Positions 1 to 9,068 of a stretch of 64,000 nt of DNA are shown piece after piece. A program made the translations under genes and the position numbers. Each line of letters starts with the position of its first letter. The first letter of the stretch is position 1. The notes below the pieces were generated by a model. The model saw nothing but the letters and a program-made list of their open reading frames with translations, was not told where the DNA came from and did not search any database. The stretch comes from Halalkalicoccus paucihalophilus (GTDB lineage: Archaea; Halobacteriota; Halobacteria; Halobacteriales; Halalkalicoccaceae): the NCBI RefSeq assembly GCF_001593955.1, contig NZ_LTAZ01000001.1, forward strand, positions 186,001 through 250,000, written 5' to 3'.

Positions 1-252
1 AACGCCGTTCGTGGGTCGTTCGGCGGACGAGGTGAACTCCGCGACCCCTCCTTCAAGGCCGACGCCGAACGCCACATCGGTGCCGAACGATTCACGTGCG
101 CGGGTTCTCGCGCCGGCGATCGTTTCCGTGTGACCGACCGGTTGTTCGCTGACGCCCGACTCCACCGCCCGTGTCTCGACTGTCGCGGATTCGAAGACCT
201 GTTCGACCGCACGCCGTTTGACCGGGTTTTCGCTGCCGACGGCAACGTCCAT
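1..252 (-). CDS. DUF84 inosine/xanthosine triphosphatase, C-terminus off the left edge
   Basis: The visible 84 codons begin MDVAVGSENPVKRRAVEQVF, the typical N-terminus of the DUF84/YjjX family of non-canonical purine NTP phosphatases, which remove ITP and XTP from the nucleotide pool. The family is about 170 residues, so roughly half is visible. An in-frame ATG lies 60 nt upstream (310-312) but would add a basic extension that is not typical of the family, so the internal ATG is preferred. The gene is divergent from tfb. Assignment rests on the N-terminal motif only. Confidence 0.75.
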   Translation of the reverse strand, partial: MDVAVGSENPVKRRAVEQVFESATVETRAVESGVSEQPVGHTETIAGARTRARESFGTDVAFGVGLEGGVAEFTSSAERPTNGV

Positions 253-369
253 GCCACCCACTCGGTGCGAGCGGGGTTCCCTCTTCCGTTCCCGCACCCG
301 GATACGACTCATAAAATCGTTCGTTACAAACCGCCAACGGACCGTACAGCCGGGTGTCGTGGCTCTCGA

Positions 370-409
370 GATATCGATATCAAAACACCTAAGTAAGTTT
401 CGGACTTAC
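370..409. promoter_or_regulatory. Two palindromes upstream of tfb
   Basis: A perfect 12-bp palindrome, GATATCGATATC (370-381), is followed by a perfect inverted repeat GTAAGT-ttcgg-ACTTAC (393-409). They lie in the 228-bp divergent gap between the DUF84 gene and tfb, an AT-rich island in GC-rich DNA. They look like operator or promoter elements, but which gene they serve is inference. Confidence 0.5.
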
Positions 410-480
410 CACATCTCAACGAGAACGACCGGGATTTTTCAGGTATCCCTGCCCGGCCAGCCCCCGCCCTCTCACAACAC

Positions 481-1443
481 ATGAGCGAGAACATCCGCGA
501 ACGAACGCGCGAAACCGAAGAGGAACAGGAGCGAGAACGCGAGGACTACAGCTGTCCGGAGTGTGGCGGCCACCTCATCAGCGACGACGAACACGGCGAG
601 ACGGTCTGTGCGGACTGCGGGCTCGTCGTCGCCGAGGACTCGGTCGACCGTGGCCCCGAGTGGCGCGCGTTCGACTCGCGCGAGAAGGACCAGAAATCGC
701 GAGTGGGCGCCCCGACGACGAACACGATGCACGACAAGGGGCTCTCGACCAACATCGACTGGCGCAACAAGGACGCCTACGGCAACTCGCTGGGCAGCCG
801 CCAGCGCCAGAAGATGCAGCGCCTCCGCAAGTGGAACGAGCGTTTCCGCACGCGCGATTCGAAGGAGCGCAACCTCAAACAGGCACTCGGCGAGATCGAC
901 CGCATGGCCAGCGCGCTCGGCCTGCCCGATAACGTCCGTGAGACCGCCTCGGTGATCTACCGCCGGGCACTCAACGAGGACCTGCTACCCGGACGAAGCA
1001 TCGAGGGTGTCGCCACCGCGAGCGTCTACGCCGCCGCACGACAGGCCGGCGTTCCCCGGAGCCTCGACGAGATCAGCGAGGTCTCCCGCGTCGAGAAGAG
1101 CGAGGTCGCACGCACGTATCGCTACGTGGTTCGGGAACTCGGACTGGAGGTCAAGCCCGCCGACCCCGAGAGCTACGTCCCCCGCTTCGCCTCGGGGCTT
1201 GAACTCTCGGACGAGGCCGAACACCGCGCGCGCCAGTTGCTTCGCAACGCGAAGGAAAAGGGCGTCCACTCGGGTAAATCGCCCGTTGGACTCGCCGCTG
1301 CAGCGGTCTACGCCGCCGCCCTGCTGACCAACGAGAAGACCACGCAGGCGGCCGTCAGCGAGGTGGCGGACATTTCGGAGGTCACCATCCGCAACCGGTA
1401 TCACGAGCTGTTGGAGGCCGAGGAGAGCGTCGGCGTCGCATAG
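481..1443 (+). CDS. tfb: Transcription initiation factor TFB
   Basis: Archaeal TFIIB homologue of 320 residues, the usual length. It bridges TBP on the TATA box and RNA polymerase. An N-terminal zinc ribbon has cysteines at 25, 28, 43 and 46 (CPECGG...CADCG), followed by a B-reader/linker region and two cyclin-like repeats (about 125-210 and 220-315). Haloarchaea usually carry several TFB paralogues that select promoter subsets, and this window cannot tell which one this is. The upstream gap holds two palindromes that may be regulatory. Confidence 0.96.
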   Translation: MSENIRERTRETEEEQEREREDYSCPECGGHLISDDEHGETVCADCGLVVAEDSVDRGPEWRAFDSREKDQKSRVGAPTTNTMHDKGLSTNIDWRNKDAYGNSLGSRQRQKMQRLRKWNERFRTRDSKERNLKQALGEIDRMASALGLPDNVRETASVIYRRALNEDLLPGRSIEGVATASVYAAARQAGVPRSLDEISEVSRVEKSEVARTYRYVVRELGLEVKPADPESYVPRFASGLELSDEAEHRARQLLRNAKEKGVHSGKSPVGLAAAAVYAAALLTNEKTTQAAVSEVADISEVTIRNRYHELLEAEESVGVA

Positions 1444-1526
1444 AGCGGTTTTCGGTTTCGCGACGGCGGTCCTGTCGGACGGCTTATCACCGACAGTATA
1501 ACGGCCGACCGGTTTCTCTACCGCGT

Positions 1527-2201
1527 ATGAGCCTCGATTTCGATTCGTTCGTGCTGGCCGCCTCGACGGCGGAGCTCGGGGAGGAGCCACGTGCCCGCGA
1601 ACACGCCGACTGTATCGAGTTCCGCATGGATTTCGCGGGCGATCCGCTCACCGCACTCGCCTCCTACACCGGCGAGCTACCGCTGATCGTGACCAACCGC
1701 GCCGACTGGGAGGGGGGAGAGGCCACGGACGAGAACCGACTCGACGATCTGGCTCGGGCGGCGGAGTTCAACAGCGTGGGCGCGGTCGATATCGAACTCG
1801 CCGCACTCGAATCCGACGCGGGCGAGGAGGCCGCGGCCCACGCCCGCGACCACGGAACGAGCGTGATCGCTTCGGCCCACGACTTCGAGGGGGCGCCGGA
1901 TCCCGACGAGATGCGGGAAACGCTCGAACGGGCGACCGAACACGGCAATATCGGTAAGCTCGCGATCACCGCCGGGACGCCGAGCGACGTCCTCGCGCTG
2001 CTCTCGACCACCGATGAACTGGCGAGCGACGGGAACCGAGTGGCGACGATGGCGATGGGGGAGGTGGGGCGCCACTCGCGGGCGGTCGCACCGATCTACG
2101 GCTCGCGAATCGGCTACGCGCCGGTCGATCCCGCGAACGCGACCGCACCGGGCCAGTACGATCTCGCGACGCTTCGGGAGCTGGTCGAGCAGTTGCGGTA
2201 G
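1527..2201 (+). CDS. aroD: 3-dehydroquinate dehydratase, type I
   Basis: Shikimate-pathway enzyme that converts 3-dehydroquinate to 3-dehydroshikimate through a Schiff base. At 224 residues it has the normal type I length. Visible hallmarks are the substrate-binding IEFRMDF segment, VTNRADWEGG, the catalytic histidine in SAHDFEG, and the Schiff-base lysine in GKLAITA. A TATA-like CAGTATAAC lies about 27 nt upstream of the ATG, suggesting a leaderless mRNA. The carbonic anhydrase gene follows after about 30 nt and may be co-transcribed. Confidence 0.95.
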   Translation: MSLDFDSFVLAASTAELGEEPRAREHADCIEFRMDFAGDPLTALASYTGELPLIVTNRADWEGGEATDENRLDDLARAAEFNSVGAVDIELAALESDAGEEAAAHARDHGTSVIASAHDFEGAPDPDEMRETLERATEHGNIGKLAITAGTPSDVLALLSTTDELASDGNRVATMAMGEVGRHSRAVAPIYGSRIGYAPVDPANATAPGQYDLATLRELVEQLR

Positions 2202-2232
2202 CTCTTTGTCCGTCGTGGATGAACGGGATCCC

Positions 2233-2925
2233 ATGCCGAGTGCTTCGCTCGAATCGCTGCTCGAACGGAACCGAACGCACGCCGACTCGCTTCCGGAGGG
2301 CCACTTCGACGACGTTCAGGACGGCCAGCGGCCCGCGGTCGTCTCGATATGCTGTTCGGACTCCAGAGTGTCTCAGGAGGGAATGTGGCACACGGAGGAA
2401 CCGGGCTGGCATTTCACTCCGAGCAACATCGGCAACCGGGTGTGGGAGCGAGATGGGGAGAACCTCGTGGTCGATGGCTCGGTGCTGTATCCGATCGCCC
2501 ACACCGAGACGGGAACGACGGCGGTCGTCGGTCACACCGGCTGTGGGGCCGTAACGGCGGCCTACGAGGCCGTTCGTGGGGAAGCGGGCGACGAGCCCGC
2601 GGGAATCGAAAAACAGGTCGGACTGCTCGTCCCGGTCGTCGAGGAGGCGTTCGAGGAGGGAGTCGTCGACTCGAATACGGACGAGGCGGTGGCGATCAAC
2701 CGACTCGTCGAGTACAACGTCCGCCGTCAGGTCGAGTTCCTCGCTGACGCACCGGAGGTCCCGGCCGACGAGCGGGTCTACGGCTTCGTCTACGACTTTC
2801 AGGAGGTGTACGGTTCGGTCCCCGGTCGCACCTACCTCGTGAGCGTCGACGGCGAGAGTGCTCCCAAACGGCTACGAGAGGCGGTCCCCGAGGCGTACCA
2901 CGACCACGTCCGGAGCCTGCTGTAA
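2233..2925 (+). CDS. Beta-type carbonic anhydrase
   Basis: Zinc enzyme interconverting CO2 and bicarbonate in the cytoplasm. The 230-residue product has the beta-class zinc ligands: Cys and the Asp-Arg dyad in CCSDSRV, then His and Cys in VVGHTGCGAV. The ATG at 2233 was chosen because MPSASLESLLERN begins the conserved helix; a GTG at 2215 would add six residues. It follows aroD closely on the same strand. Confidence 0.9.
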   Translation: MPSASLESLLERNRTHADSLPEGHFDDVQDGQRPAVVSICCSDSRVSQEGMWHTEEPGWHFTPSNIGNRVWERDGENLVVDGSVLYPIAHTETGTTAVVGHTGCGAVTAAYEAVRGEAGDEPAGIEKQVGLLVPVVEEAFEEGVVDSNTDEAVAINRLVEYNVRRQVEFLADAPEVPADERVYGFVYDFQEVYGSVPGRTYLVSVDGESAPKRLREAVPEAYHDHVRSLL

Positions 2926-2953
2926 GCGGCCGGGAGGCGACCGAGACGTCCCC

Positions 2954-3700
2954 TCAGCGGTCCATCGACGCGGGGACCGTGGGGACGACAGGCATCCGTG
3001 AGGTGACCAGATACGAGGACTTGCGGGCCGCGCCCTTGGCGTATTGGACGGTGCTCTTGTGGATCGGCGTGCGCTTGCCCTGGATGCGGGTCGCGCCCTC
3101 TGCGAGGGCGTCGATCACGGTGTCGTGGGTGATGTCCGCCGCCGTCGACCCTCGGTCGGTTTCGATGGTGATCTCGGTGTACGCCCGCCCGACGTTCGGC
3201 AGGTAGTGGGCATCGCTCGCGCCGAGTTTCGGATACTCGTAGCGTTCGGCGAACGCCCTGGCCCGACGGTTCCGGTAGCCGGTAAAGAGCATCGAGTTGT
3301 ACACCTCGACGGCGTCGCAGTCGTCGATACGGCGTTTTCGGACGCCGTGACGGGAGCGCTGGAACGGGTGGGGGATCGCGGCGACGCCACCCATATCGCG
3401 GACCGCCGCGACCGTCTCACGGAAGGGCTGGCCCGGATCGGGGAGCGCCTCGACGCCGATCGCGAGCAGGTGGCCGTGGGCGGTCGAGACCTCGACGCCG
3501 GGGATGCCGATCAGCCCGTACTGGGGCGCGAGTTCGGCCGCACGGAGCGACTCCTCGATCTCGTCGTGGTCGGTGATGACCACGCCATCGAGCCCGATGT
3601 CGGCGGCGTGTTCGAGGATGAGTTCCACCGGCTCGTGACCGTCGTACGAGCCGTCGGAGTGGACGTGTGGATCGACCGAGATAGTGATGTTCGTAGACAT
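2954..3700 (-). CDS. PHP-domain metal-dependent phosphoesterase
   Basis: This 248-residue protein has the PHP metal-binding motifs: DPHVHSDGS near the N-terminus, ITDHDEIE around residue 42, GVEVSTAHGH around 67, and GASDAHYL toward the C-terminus. Stand-alone PHP proteins hydrolyse phosphoesters such as nucleotides, histidinol phosphate or short RNA; the substrate here is unknown. It is the last gene before a convergent junction with the carbonic anhydrase. Confidence 0.88.
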   Translation of the reverse strand: MSTNITISVDPHVHSDGSYDGHEPVELILEHAADIGLDGVVITDHDEIEESLRAAELAPQYGLIGIPGVEVSTAHGHLLAIGVEALPDPGQPFRETVAAVRDMGGVAAIPHPFQRSRHGVRKRRIDDCDAVEVYNSMLFTGYRNRRARAFAERYEYPKLGASDAHYLPNVGRAYTEITIETDRGSTAADITHDTVIDALAEGATRIQGKRTPIHKSTVQYAKGAARKSSYLVTSRMPVVPTVPASMDR

Positions 3701-3872
3701 AGTGGTGGGCGACAGGTGGCGGACACCGACCGTGATCTCGCGGTATCTGGCGTCTATATGTCGGAAACAAAGTTAAACCCTTCTGTGAGAACGTGCGGTG
3801 TGGACACGGGACAGGGCGATCCCGTCGAGCGCGGACCGAGACGAGAAACCGGGGGACGGGGCGGCCGGGTCG

Positions 3873-4823
3873 CTACAGGTAGTTCTGTTGGCGGAAGTAG
3901 CCGACGAGGACGAGCGTGATGCCGGCCATTCCGAGCATGACGGCGAAGTAGCCTCCCGCCCAGCCCAGTTCGGGCATCACCTCGAAGTTCATGCCGTAGA
4001 CCCCGGCGACGAACGTCAGGGGGAGAACGATCGTCGCGACGACCGTGAGTCGTTTCATCACCTCGTTGGTCGACTGTGAGATCGTGTTCAGGTAGATGTC
4101 TCGGGCCCCGCCGACCAGATCGCGGTAGGTCTCGGTGAGTTCGACCAGATGCACGAGACGGTCGTAGACGTCCCGGAAGTACTTCTCCGTCTCCGGGGCG
4201 ATATGATCCGGATCGCCGCGCGCAAGCTCGCCCACGGCCTCGCGGGTCGGCCAGATGATCTTTCGAAAGCCCAGCAGTTCGCGCCGGAGGCTGTTGAGCC
4301 GCTCTAAGGTCTCGATGTCGGTCGAGGTCATGACGAGGTCTTCGACGTCCTCTATCCTCGCTTCGAGCGAGTCGAGGGTCTCGAGGTACTCGTCGGTGAC
4401 GCCGTCGACGATTCGGGAGGCGACGAAGTCCGGTCCGCGCGCAAGCAACCGCTCGTCGCGCCCGACCGCGCGCCACGCCCGCTCGCAGGCGTCGGTCGTC
4501 GTAAACGAGAACGTCACGAGCCAGTCGTCGCCGATACAGATCCCCAGCGGGTCCGAGAGCAGTTCCTCCTCGAAGGAGGTCTCACCGACGGCGAGTTCGG
4601 CGATCTTCAGCAGCACGAACGTGTAGTCGGGATACTCCTCGGTTTTGGGACGGATCACGCCCGAGAGGTCCTCGACGGCGAGCGGGTGGATCCCGAAGGT
4701 ATCGGCGACCCGGTCGAGTTCCCCGTCGGTGGCGTCGGTCACGCGCACCCAGACCGGTCCCTCGACTTCGCGGGCCGCGGTGACCGACTCCGGACGGGAA
4801 TCGACGGCGATCGACTGGATCAT
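3873..4823 (-). CDS. corA: CorA-type magnesium/cobalt channel
   Basis: Pentameric divalent-cation channel of the cytoplasmic membrane, 316 residues. It has a long soluble N-terminal domain, the helical stalk (about 150-245), then two C-terminal membrane helices with the selectivity motif YGMNF between them. The ATG at 4823 lies within a four-base ATGA overlap with the stop of the upstream 51-residue membrane gene, so the two are probably translationally coupled. Confidence 0.95.
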   Translation of the reverse strand: MIQSIAVDSRPESVTAAREVEGPVWVRVTDATDGELDRVADTFGIHPLAVEDLSGVIRPKTEEYPDYTFVLLKIAELAVGETSFEEELLSDPLGICIGDDWLVTFSFTTTDACERAWRAVGRDERLLARGPDFVASRIVDGVTDEYLETLDSLEARIEDVEDLVMTSTDIETLERLNSLRRELLGFRKIIWPTREAVGELARGDPDHIAPETEKYFRDVYDRLVHLVELTETYRDLVGGARDIYLNTISQSTNEVMKRLTVVATIVLPLTFVAGVYGMNFEVMPELGWAGGYFAVMLGMAGITLVLVGYFRQQNYL

Positions 4824-4975
4824 GCCTCGCCGACCCCGACCGCGGCGATCGTGATCCCGACCATGACGACGGTCAGCGAGAGCGACCGACCGGGATACGG
4901 TGTCGCGACGCCGGCCAGATAGCCGACGAGCCCGCCCGCCGTCAGGAGCAAGCCGATACTCAGTGTGCGAGCCAT
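4820..4975 (-). CDS. Small membrane protein coupled to corA (51 aa)
   Basis: A 51-codon ORF beginning MARTLSIGLLLTAGGLVGYL. It has two predicted membrane helices (about residues 5-24 and 31-49) separated by a Tyr-Pro-Gly-Arg turn. Its TGA overlaps the corA ATG as ATGA, strong evidence that it is a real gene in an operon with corA. It could be a channel accessory subunit, but no function is known to me. Confidence 0.75.
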   Translation of the reverse strand: MARTLSIGLLLTAGGLVGYLAGVATPYPGRSLSLTVVMVGITIAAVGVGEA

Positions 4976-5007
4976 GTGGCTCCATCACGGGCCGGGTCCA
5001 AAAGCGT

Positions 5008-5565
5008 TCAGAGCCCGATCGTGCCCTCGAGGAACAGCGCGACCACGAGCAGTCGGCCGACGCTACCGACGAATGCCGCGAGGGAGAACTTCAGGTAGTC
5101 GTCCTCGAGGATCGAAAACGCGTAGACGGAGGCGGTATCGGGGAAGAAGGGGACCGATAGGAGGAGCGCCATTCCCAGATAGCCGTACCGCCGGGCCATC
5201 CGGATCGAGGCCTTCCGTGACCACTCGTGGAACCCGAACCGCGAGTTCTCGATCGCTTCTTTGACAGGGTCCGTCTCGCGGATCGAGACGCTGACCCAAA
5301 GGACGAGGACGCTGCCGACGGCCTTTCCGAGCCCGCTGATGATCACGATCAGCGCGAGTCTCGCGGTCTGGGAGAAGCCGAGATCGAGCGGCGCAAACAG
5401 GACGAGTTCGCTCGGGAGCGGCACGACGGCAAAGCCGAGGACGAACGAGTAGACGAAGACGATCGCCAGACCGGGCCAGCCGGTCGCGATCGCGATGAGC
5501 GCCTCCGCAAACGCGACGACGCGATCGAGAGATGTAACGGAGGCGAAAACGAGAGGGCCGTCCAT
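5008..5565 (-). CDS. YqaA-like (DedA/SNARE-associated family) membrane protein
   Basis: A 185-residue polytopic protein with about four to five hydrophobic segments, a conserved PLPSELVLFAP segment after the first helix, and the SVPFFPDTASVYAF motif, all typical of YqaA-type relatives of DedA. Such proteins are implicated in membrane homeostasis or lipid flipping. The start is set at ATG 5565 rather than an in-frame ATG 11 codons upstream, because a TATA box (GTTTAGATAC, 5587-5596) sits 27 nt before it and overlaps the longer reading. Confidence 0.85.
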   Translation of the reverse strand: MDGPLVFASVTSLDRVVAFAEALIAIATGWPGLAIVFVYSFVLGFAVVPLPSELVLFAPLDLGFSQTARLALIVIISGLGKAVGSVLVLWVSVSIRETDPVKEAIENSRFGFHEWSRKASIRMARRYGYLGMALLLSVPFFPDTASVYAFSILEDDYLKFSLAAFVGSVGRLLVVALFLEGTIGL

Positions 5566-5586
5566 ATGTGCCCTACTCGGGCGAAG

Positions 5587-5596
5587 GTATCTAAAC
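5587..5596 (-). promoter_or_regulatory. TATA box deciding the start of the YqaA-like gene
   Basis: On the minus strand this reads GTTTAGATAC, centred about 27 nt upstream of ATG 5565. It would be internal to the coding sequence if the upstream in-frame ATG (5598) were used. Confidence 0.6.
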
Positions 5597-5654
5597 ATCT
5601 CGCCACAAGTGATAAATCAGGTAGCCTGCGAACACACACCCACGCCACTCCTCC

Positions 5655-6386
5655 ATGAGTAGCACGCTCGTCACCGTCGCGCTTCCGAGCTTGAACGAAC
5701 AGCAGCGGATCGGTGACTGTCTGGACTCGATCGCCGCCTCCATCGACGCCGCCCCTCCAACGTACGACTTCGAAGTCCTCGTCCTCGATTCGTACAGCGA
5801 CGACGACACCGTCGAGATCGCACAGGACCACCCCGTCGTCGATTGCGTCGATTTCGTCGAGCGGGGCATCCTGAAAGCGCGCCACCGTGGGTTCGAACTC
5901 GCCGACGGCGAGGTCTGCGTCGCCGTCGACGCCGATAGCTACTACCCGCCGGCGTTCCTGACCGAACTGCTCGCCCCCTTCGAGCCGGGCGTCTCGCTGA
6001 CGTACGGCCCCGTCGAGGGCGAGAAACAGGCGAACATCGACGCCTCGATACGGCTCGCCCTACAGTACGGCCTCCCTCTCGTCGGACTCGACTGGGTCAG
6101 CGGGTCGAACCGGGCGATCCGGACGGAGGACTACTTCGCGGCGGGCGGATACCGACTCGCAGCCGACGGCAACGCCTTGTTTCGCGTGATGATCGAGGAA
6201 CAGCTCCTGTTTCCCCGCCGACTCGACGGGCGGATGGTCTTCGCGCGTGAAGCCGTCTCCGCCCAGAGCGCGCGCACCTTAGAACAGCTGTTCTTCCTCG
6301 AAGAAAAGGAAGGAGGGGTGAACTGGAACGTGATCAGCCCCTACGAGTCGGTCCGGCGGTATCGCGAGAGGCTCCGTCGGGACTAG
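5655..6386 (+). CDS. Family 2 glycosyltransferase
   Basis: GT-A fold sugar transferase of 243 residues. It opens with VALPSLNEQQRIGDCLDSI and carries the nucleotide-sugar/metal-binding acidic motif VAVDADSYYPP. There is no membrane helix, so it is a cytosolic or peripheral enzyme that probably transfers sugar to a lipid or glycan acceptor; the donor and acceptor are unknown. A TATA-like TGATAAAT about 40 nt upstream may drive it. Its 3' end overlaps the convergent dCTP deaminase-family gene by 4 bp. Confidence 0.88.
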   Translation: MSSTLVTVALPSLNEQQRIGDCLDSIAASIDAAPPTYDFEVLVLDSYSDDDTVEIAQDHPVVDCVDFVERGILKARHRGFELADGEVCVAVDADSYYPPAFLTELLAPFEPGVSLTYGPVEGEKQANIDASIRLALQYGLPLVGLDWVSGSNRAIRTEDYFAAGGYRLAADGNALFRVMIEEQLLFPRRLDGRMVFAREAVSAQSARTLEQLFFLEEKEGGVNWNVISPYESVRRYRERLRRD

Positions 6387-6877
6387 TCCCGCGGCGTCTC
6401 GTAGTTCTCGCCCTGATAGGTCCCCTCGTAGGTCCCCTCATGGTCGGCCTCCGCGAACACGAGTTGGGCGATTCGCGCGCCGCGTTCGAGTTCGATGTCG
6501 TGGTGGACTTCCAAGAGCCCCTCACCGCGGCCCTCGTAGCCGGCGTCCCACACCGCGGTATCGAGCATACAGCCGTTTCGCATGAGCGAGGAGCGCGGGT
6601 AGACGAAGCCGACGTGGCCCTCGGGGATCTCCACCACCTCGTCGTAGCGCACGACGTAGCCACCGGGTTCGAGGTAGTACGTTTCGGGGACTTTGCGGTC
6701 GAGTTCGGCGCTCGCGACGCGCTGGCGTTTTCCGATCTCCGTGTCGTTTCGCGTGATTCGGCCGGGTTCGAGCGGCTCGAAGATCGCATCCAGCGTCAGA
6801 TCGACACCGTTGGGTTGGATCTGTGCGTGCGTCGTCGGCCTGACGTGCTCTGAGACGTAGGCTCCGTCGCGGTACAT
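6383..6877 (-). CDS. dCTP deaminase / dUTPase family protein
   Basis: This 164-residue protein of the trimeric DCD/DUT superfamily removes dUTP or makes dUMP precursors, keeping uracil out of DNA. It shows the phosphate-binding PRSSLMRNG motif and the core AVWDAGYEGRGEG segment. Whether it is a deaminase, a dUTPase or bifunctional cannot be decided by eye. The ATG at 6877 is preferred because a TATA box lies 27 nt upstream; the longer reading frame has no family similarity. Confidence 0.88.
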   Translation of the reverse strand: MYRDGAYVSEHVRPTTHAQIQPNGVDLTLDAIFEPLEPGRITRNDTEIGKRQRVASAELDRKVPETYYLEPGGYVVRYDEVVEIPEGHVGFVYPRSSLMRNGCMLDTAVWDAGYEGRGEGLLEVHHDIELERGARIAQLVFAEADHEGTYEGTYQGENYETPRD

Positions 6878-6897
6878 AGCGTCCGTTTTCCACCCGT

Positions 6898-6907
6898 GGA
6901 TAAACCC
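6898..6907 (-). promoter_or_regulatory. TATA box of the dCTP deaminase-family gene
   Basis: GGGTTTATCC on the minus strand, centred about 27 nt before ATG 6877. It supports a leaderless mRNA and this start codon. Confidence 0.65.
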
Positions 6908-6988
6908 CTGACGAACCGCCGAAGTTCGTGCAATAATTGCCCTCTCGGCGGTCGATTTACAACGATTATCGGTACAGGAACACGCGGG

Positions 6989-6998
6989 ATTTATATCC
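6989..6998 (+). promoter_or_regulatory. TATA box of the aconitase gene
   Basis: ATTTATATCC, an excellent haloarchaeal TATA element, lies about 28 nt upstream of ATG 7023. It decides against the longer reading frame, which opens at 6999. Confidence 0.7.
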
Positions 6999-7022
6999 GT
7001 GGACGGCCGACCTTCGGTTGAT

Positions 7023-9002
7023 ATGGGACAGACGCTAACGGAGAAGATCCTCGAGGACCATCTCCTCGACGGGGAGCTCGAAACCGGCGAGGAGATCGGG
7101 ATCGAGATCGACCAGGTGCTCACCCAGGACACGACGGGCACGATGGTCTGGCTGCAGTTCGAGGCGCTCGATCTGGACGAGGTCCAGACAGAGATCGCCG
7201 CCCAGTACTGCGACCACCAGACCTACCAGTTCGACTTTAAGAACACCGACGACCACCGCTTTCTCAGGAGCGCAGCGGGCACGTTCGGCGCGCACTTCTC
7301 GCGACCCGGCAACGGCATCTGCCACAACGTCCACAAGGAGAACTACGCCGCACCCGGCAAGACCCTTCTGGGCAGTGACTCACACACTCCGACGCCCGGC
7401 GGACTCGGCGAACTCGCGATCGGCGCCGGTGGCCTCGACATCGCCGTCGCGATGGGCGGCGGGGCGTACTACATCGAGATGCCCGAGGTCGTCAACGTCC
7501 GACTCGAGGGCGAGCTTCCCGAGTGGGCGACCGCGAAGGACGTCATCCTCGAGATGCTGCGACGCCTCTCGGTGAAGGGCGGCGTGGGCAAGGTGCTCGA
7601 GTACACCGGTCCGGGCGTCGAGACGCTCTCGGCACCCGAGCGCACGACCATCACGAACATGGGCACCGAACTCGGGGCGACCACCTCGATCTTCCCGACC
7701 GACGAGCGCACCGAGGAGTTCCTCGAAAGCCTCGGACGTGGCGAGGAGTACGTCGAGATCGGTCCCGACGAGGACGCCGAGTACGACGACGAAATCGTCG
7801 TCGACCTCTCGGATCTCGAACCGCTGATCGCCCAGCCGTCGATGCCCGACAACGTCGTCCCCGTGCGGGACGTCGCGGGTACCGAGGTCGATCAGGTCAT
7901 CATCGGCTCGTGTACCAACGGCGCCTACGAGGACGTCCTGCCGACCGCGAAGATGCTCGAGGGGCGCACGATCGACAAGAAGACCGACATGATCGTCGCA
8001 CCCGCCTCGAAGCAAGCCTCGGAGATGCTCGCCCGCGAGGGCTGGACGGCCGAACTGATGGCCGCCGGTGTCAACGTCTCGGAGGCGACCTGTGGGCCGT
8101 GTATCGGTATCGGCCACGTCCCCGGCAGCGATTCGGTCTCGCTCAGAACGTTCAACCGCAACTTCGAGGGCCGCTCGGGCATCGAGGACGACTCGGTCTA
8201 CCTCTGTTCGCCCGAGGTCGCCACCGCGGCGGCCATCAAAGGCGAAATCGTCGACCCGCGCGATCTGGCCGACGAACTCGGCGATCTCGAGGACCCCGGC
8301 TTCGAGATGCCCGAGGAGTACACGGGTTCGAAGGCCGACCTCATCCCGCCGGAGGACGCCGTCGACGACGAGCTCATCAAGGGCCCGAACATCGCCGACG
8401 TCCCCCTCAAGGACCCGCTCGACGCCCACATCCAGGGCGAGGCGCTGCTGAAGATGGAGGACAACATCACGACCGACCACATCGTGCCCGCCTCCAGCGA
8501 CATCCTGATGTACCGCTCGAACATCCCGAAGATCTCGGAGTTCACCCTTTCCCGTGTTGACGACACCTTCCCTGAGCGCGCACAGGCTGCAGACGGCGGC
8601 GTGCTCGTCGCCGGCGAGAACTACGGGCAGGGCTCCTCGCGTGAACACGCCGCGCTCTGTCCGATGTACCTCGGTATCGAGGCGGTCTTCGCCGAGAGCT
8701 TCGCGCGCATCCACAAGGCGAACCTGTTCAACTTCGGGATCGTGCCCTACACGATCGACGAGGAGACCTACGAGAAGATCGAGCAGGGCGACGACATCGA
8801 GGTCGTCGACGACGTCCAAGAGGGCATCGCCTCCGGCCAGAACGAGTTCACCATCCGCGTGAACGACGACTGGGAGGCGACCGCCCGCCTCGACGCTTCC
8901 GAGCGCGAGCGCGACATCGTGGTCGCCGGCGGTAAGCTCTCGTACACGAAACAACAGGCCGAAGAGGGCGGTCTGGGCGGCGCGAGCCCGGCCGACGACT
9001 GA
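7023..9002 (+). CDS. acn: Aconitate hydratase
   Basis: TCA-cycle enzyme isomerising citrate and isocitrate through a [4Fe-4S] cluster. The 659-residue protein is of the shorter aconitase A / homoaconitase-like type common in haloarchaea. Cluster cysteines are in GSCTNG and the CGPCIG pair. The C-terminal swivel domain has the substrate-binding QGSSREHAAL loop. The ATG at 7023 sits 27 nt after a strong TATA box; the preceding eight codons of the open frame are not used. Confidence 0.95.
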   Translation: MGQTLTEKILEDHLLDGELETGEEIGIEIDQVLTQDTTGTMVWLQFEALDLDEVQTEIAAQYCDHQTYQFDFKNTDDHRFLRSAAGTFGAHFSRPGNGICHNVHKENYAAPGKTLLGSDSHTPTPGGLGELAIGAGGLDIAVAMGGGAYYIEMPEVVNVRLEGELPEWATAKDVILEMLRRLSVKGGVGKVLEYTGPGVETLSAPERTTITNMGTELGATTSIFPTDERTEEFLESLGRGEEYVEIGPDEDAEYDDEIVVDLSDLEPLIAQPSMPDNVVPVRDVAGTEVDQVIIGSCTNGAYEDVLPTAKMLEGRTIDKKTDMIVAPASKQASEMLAREGWTAELMAAGVNVSEATCGPCIGIGHVPGSDSVSLRTFNRNFEGRSGIEDDSVYLCSPEVATAAAIKGEIVDPRDLADELGDLEDPGFEMPEEYTGSKADLIPPEDAVDDELIKGPNIADVPLKDPLDAHIQGEALLKMEDNITTDHIVPASSDILMYRSNIPKISEFTLSRVDDTFPERAQAADGGVLVAGENYGQGSSREHAALCPMYLGIEAVFAESFARIHKANLFNFGIVPYTIDEETYEKIEQGDDIEVVDDVQEGIASGQNEFTIRVNDDWEATARLDASERERDIVVAGGKLSYTKQQAEEGGLGGASPADD

Positions 9003-9068
9003 GCCGAACCGTTTCAGCCGATTTTTCGGATGGTGTAGTGTTTTGACGACGGAGCCCGTACTGTCTCT

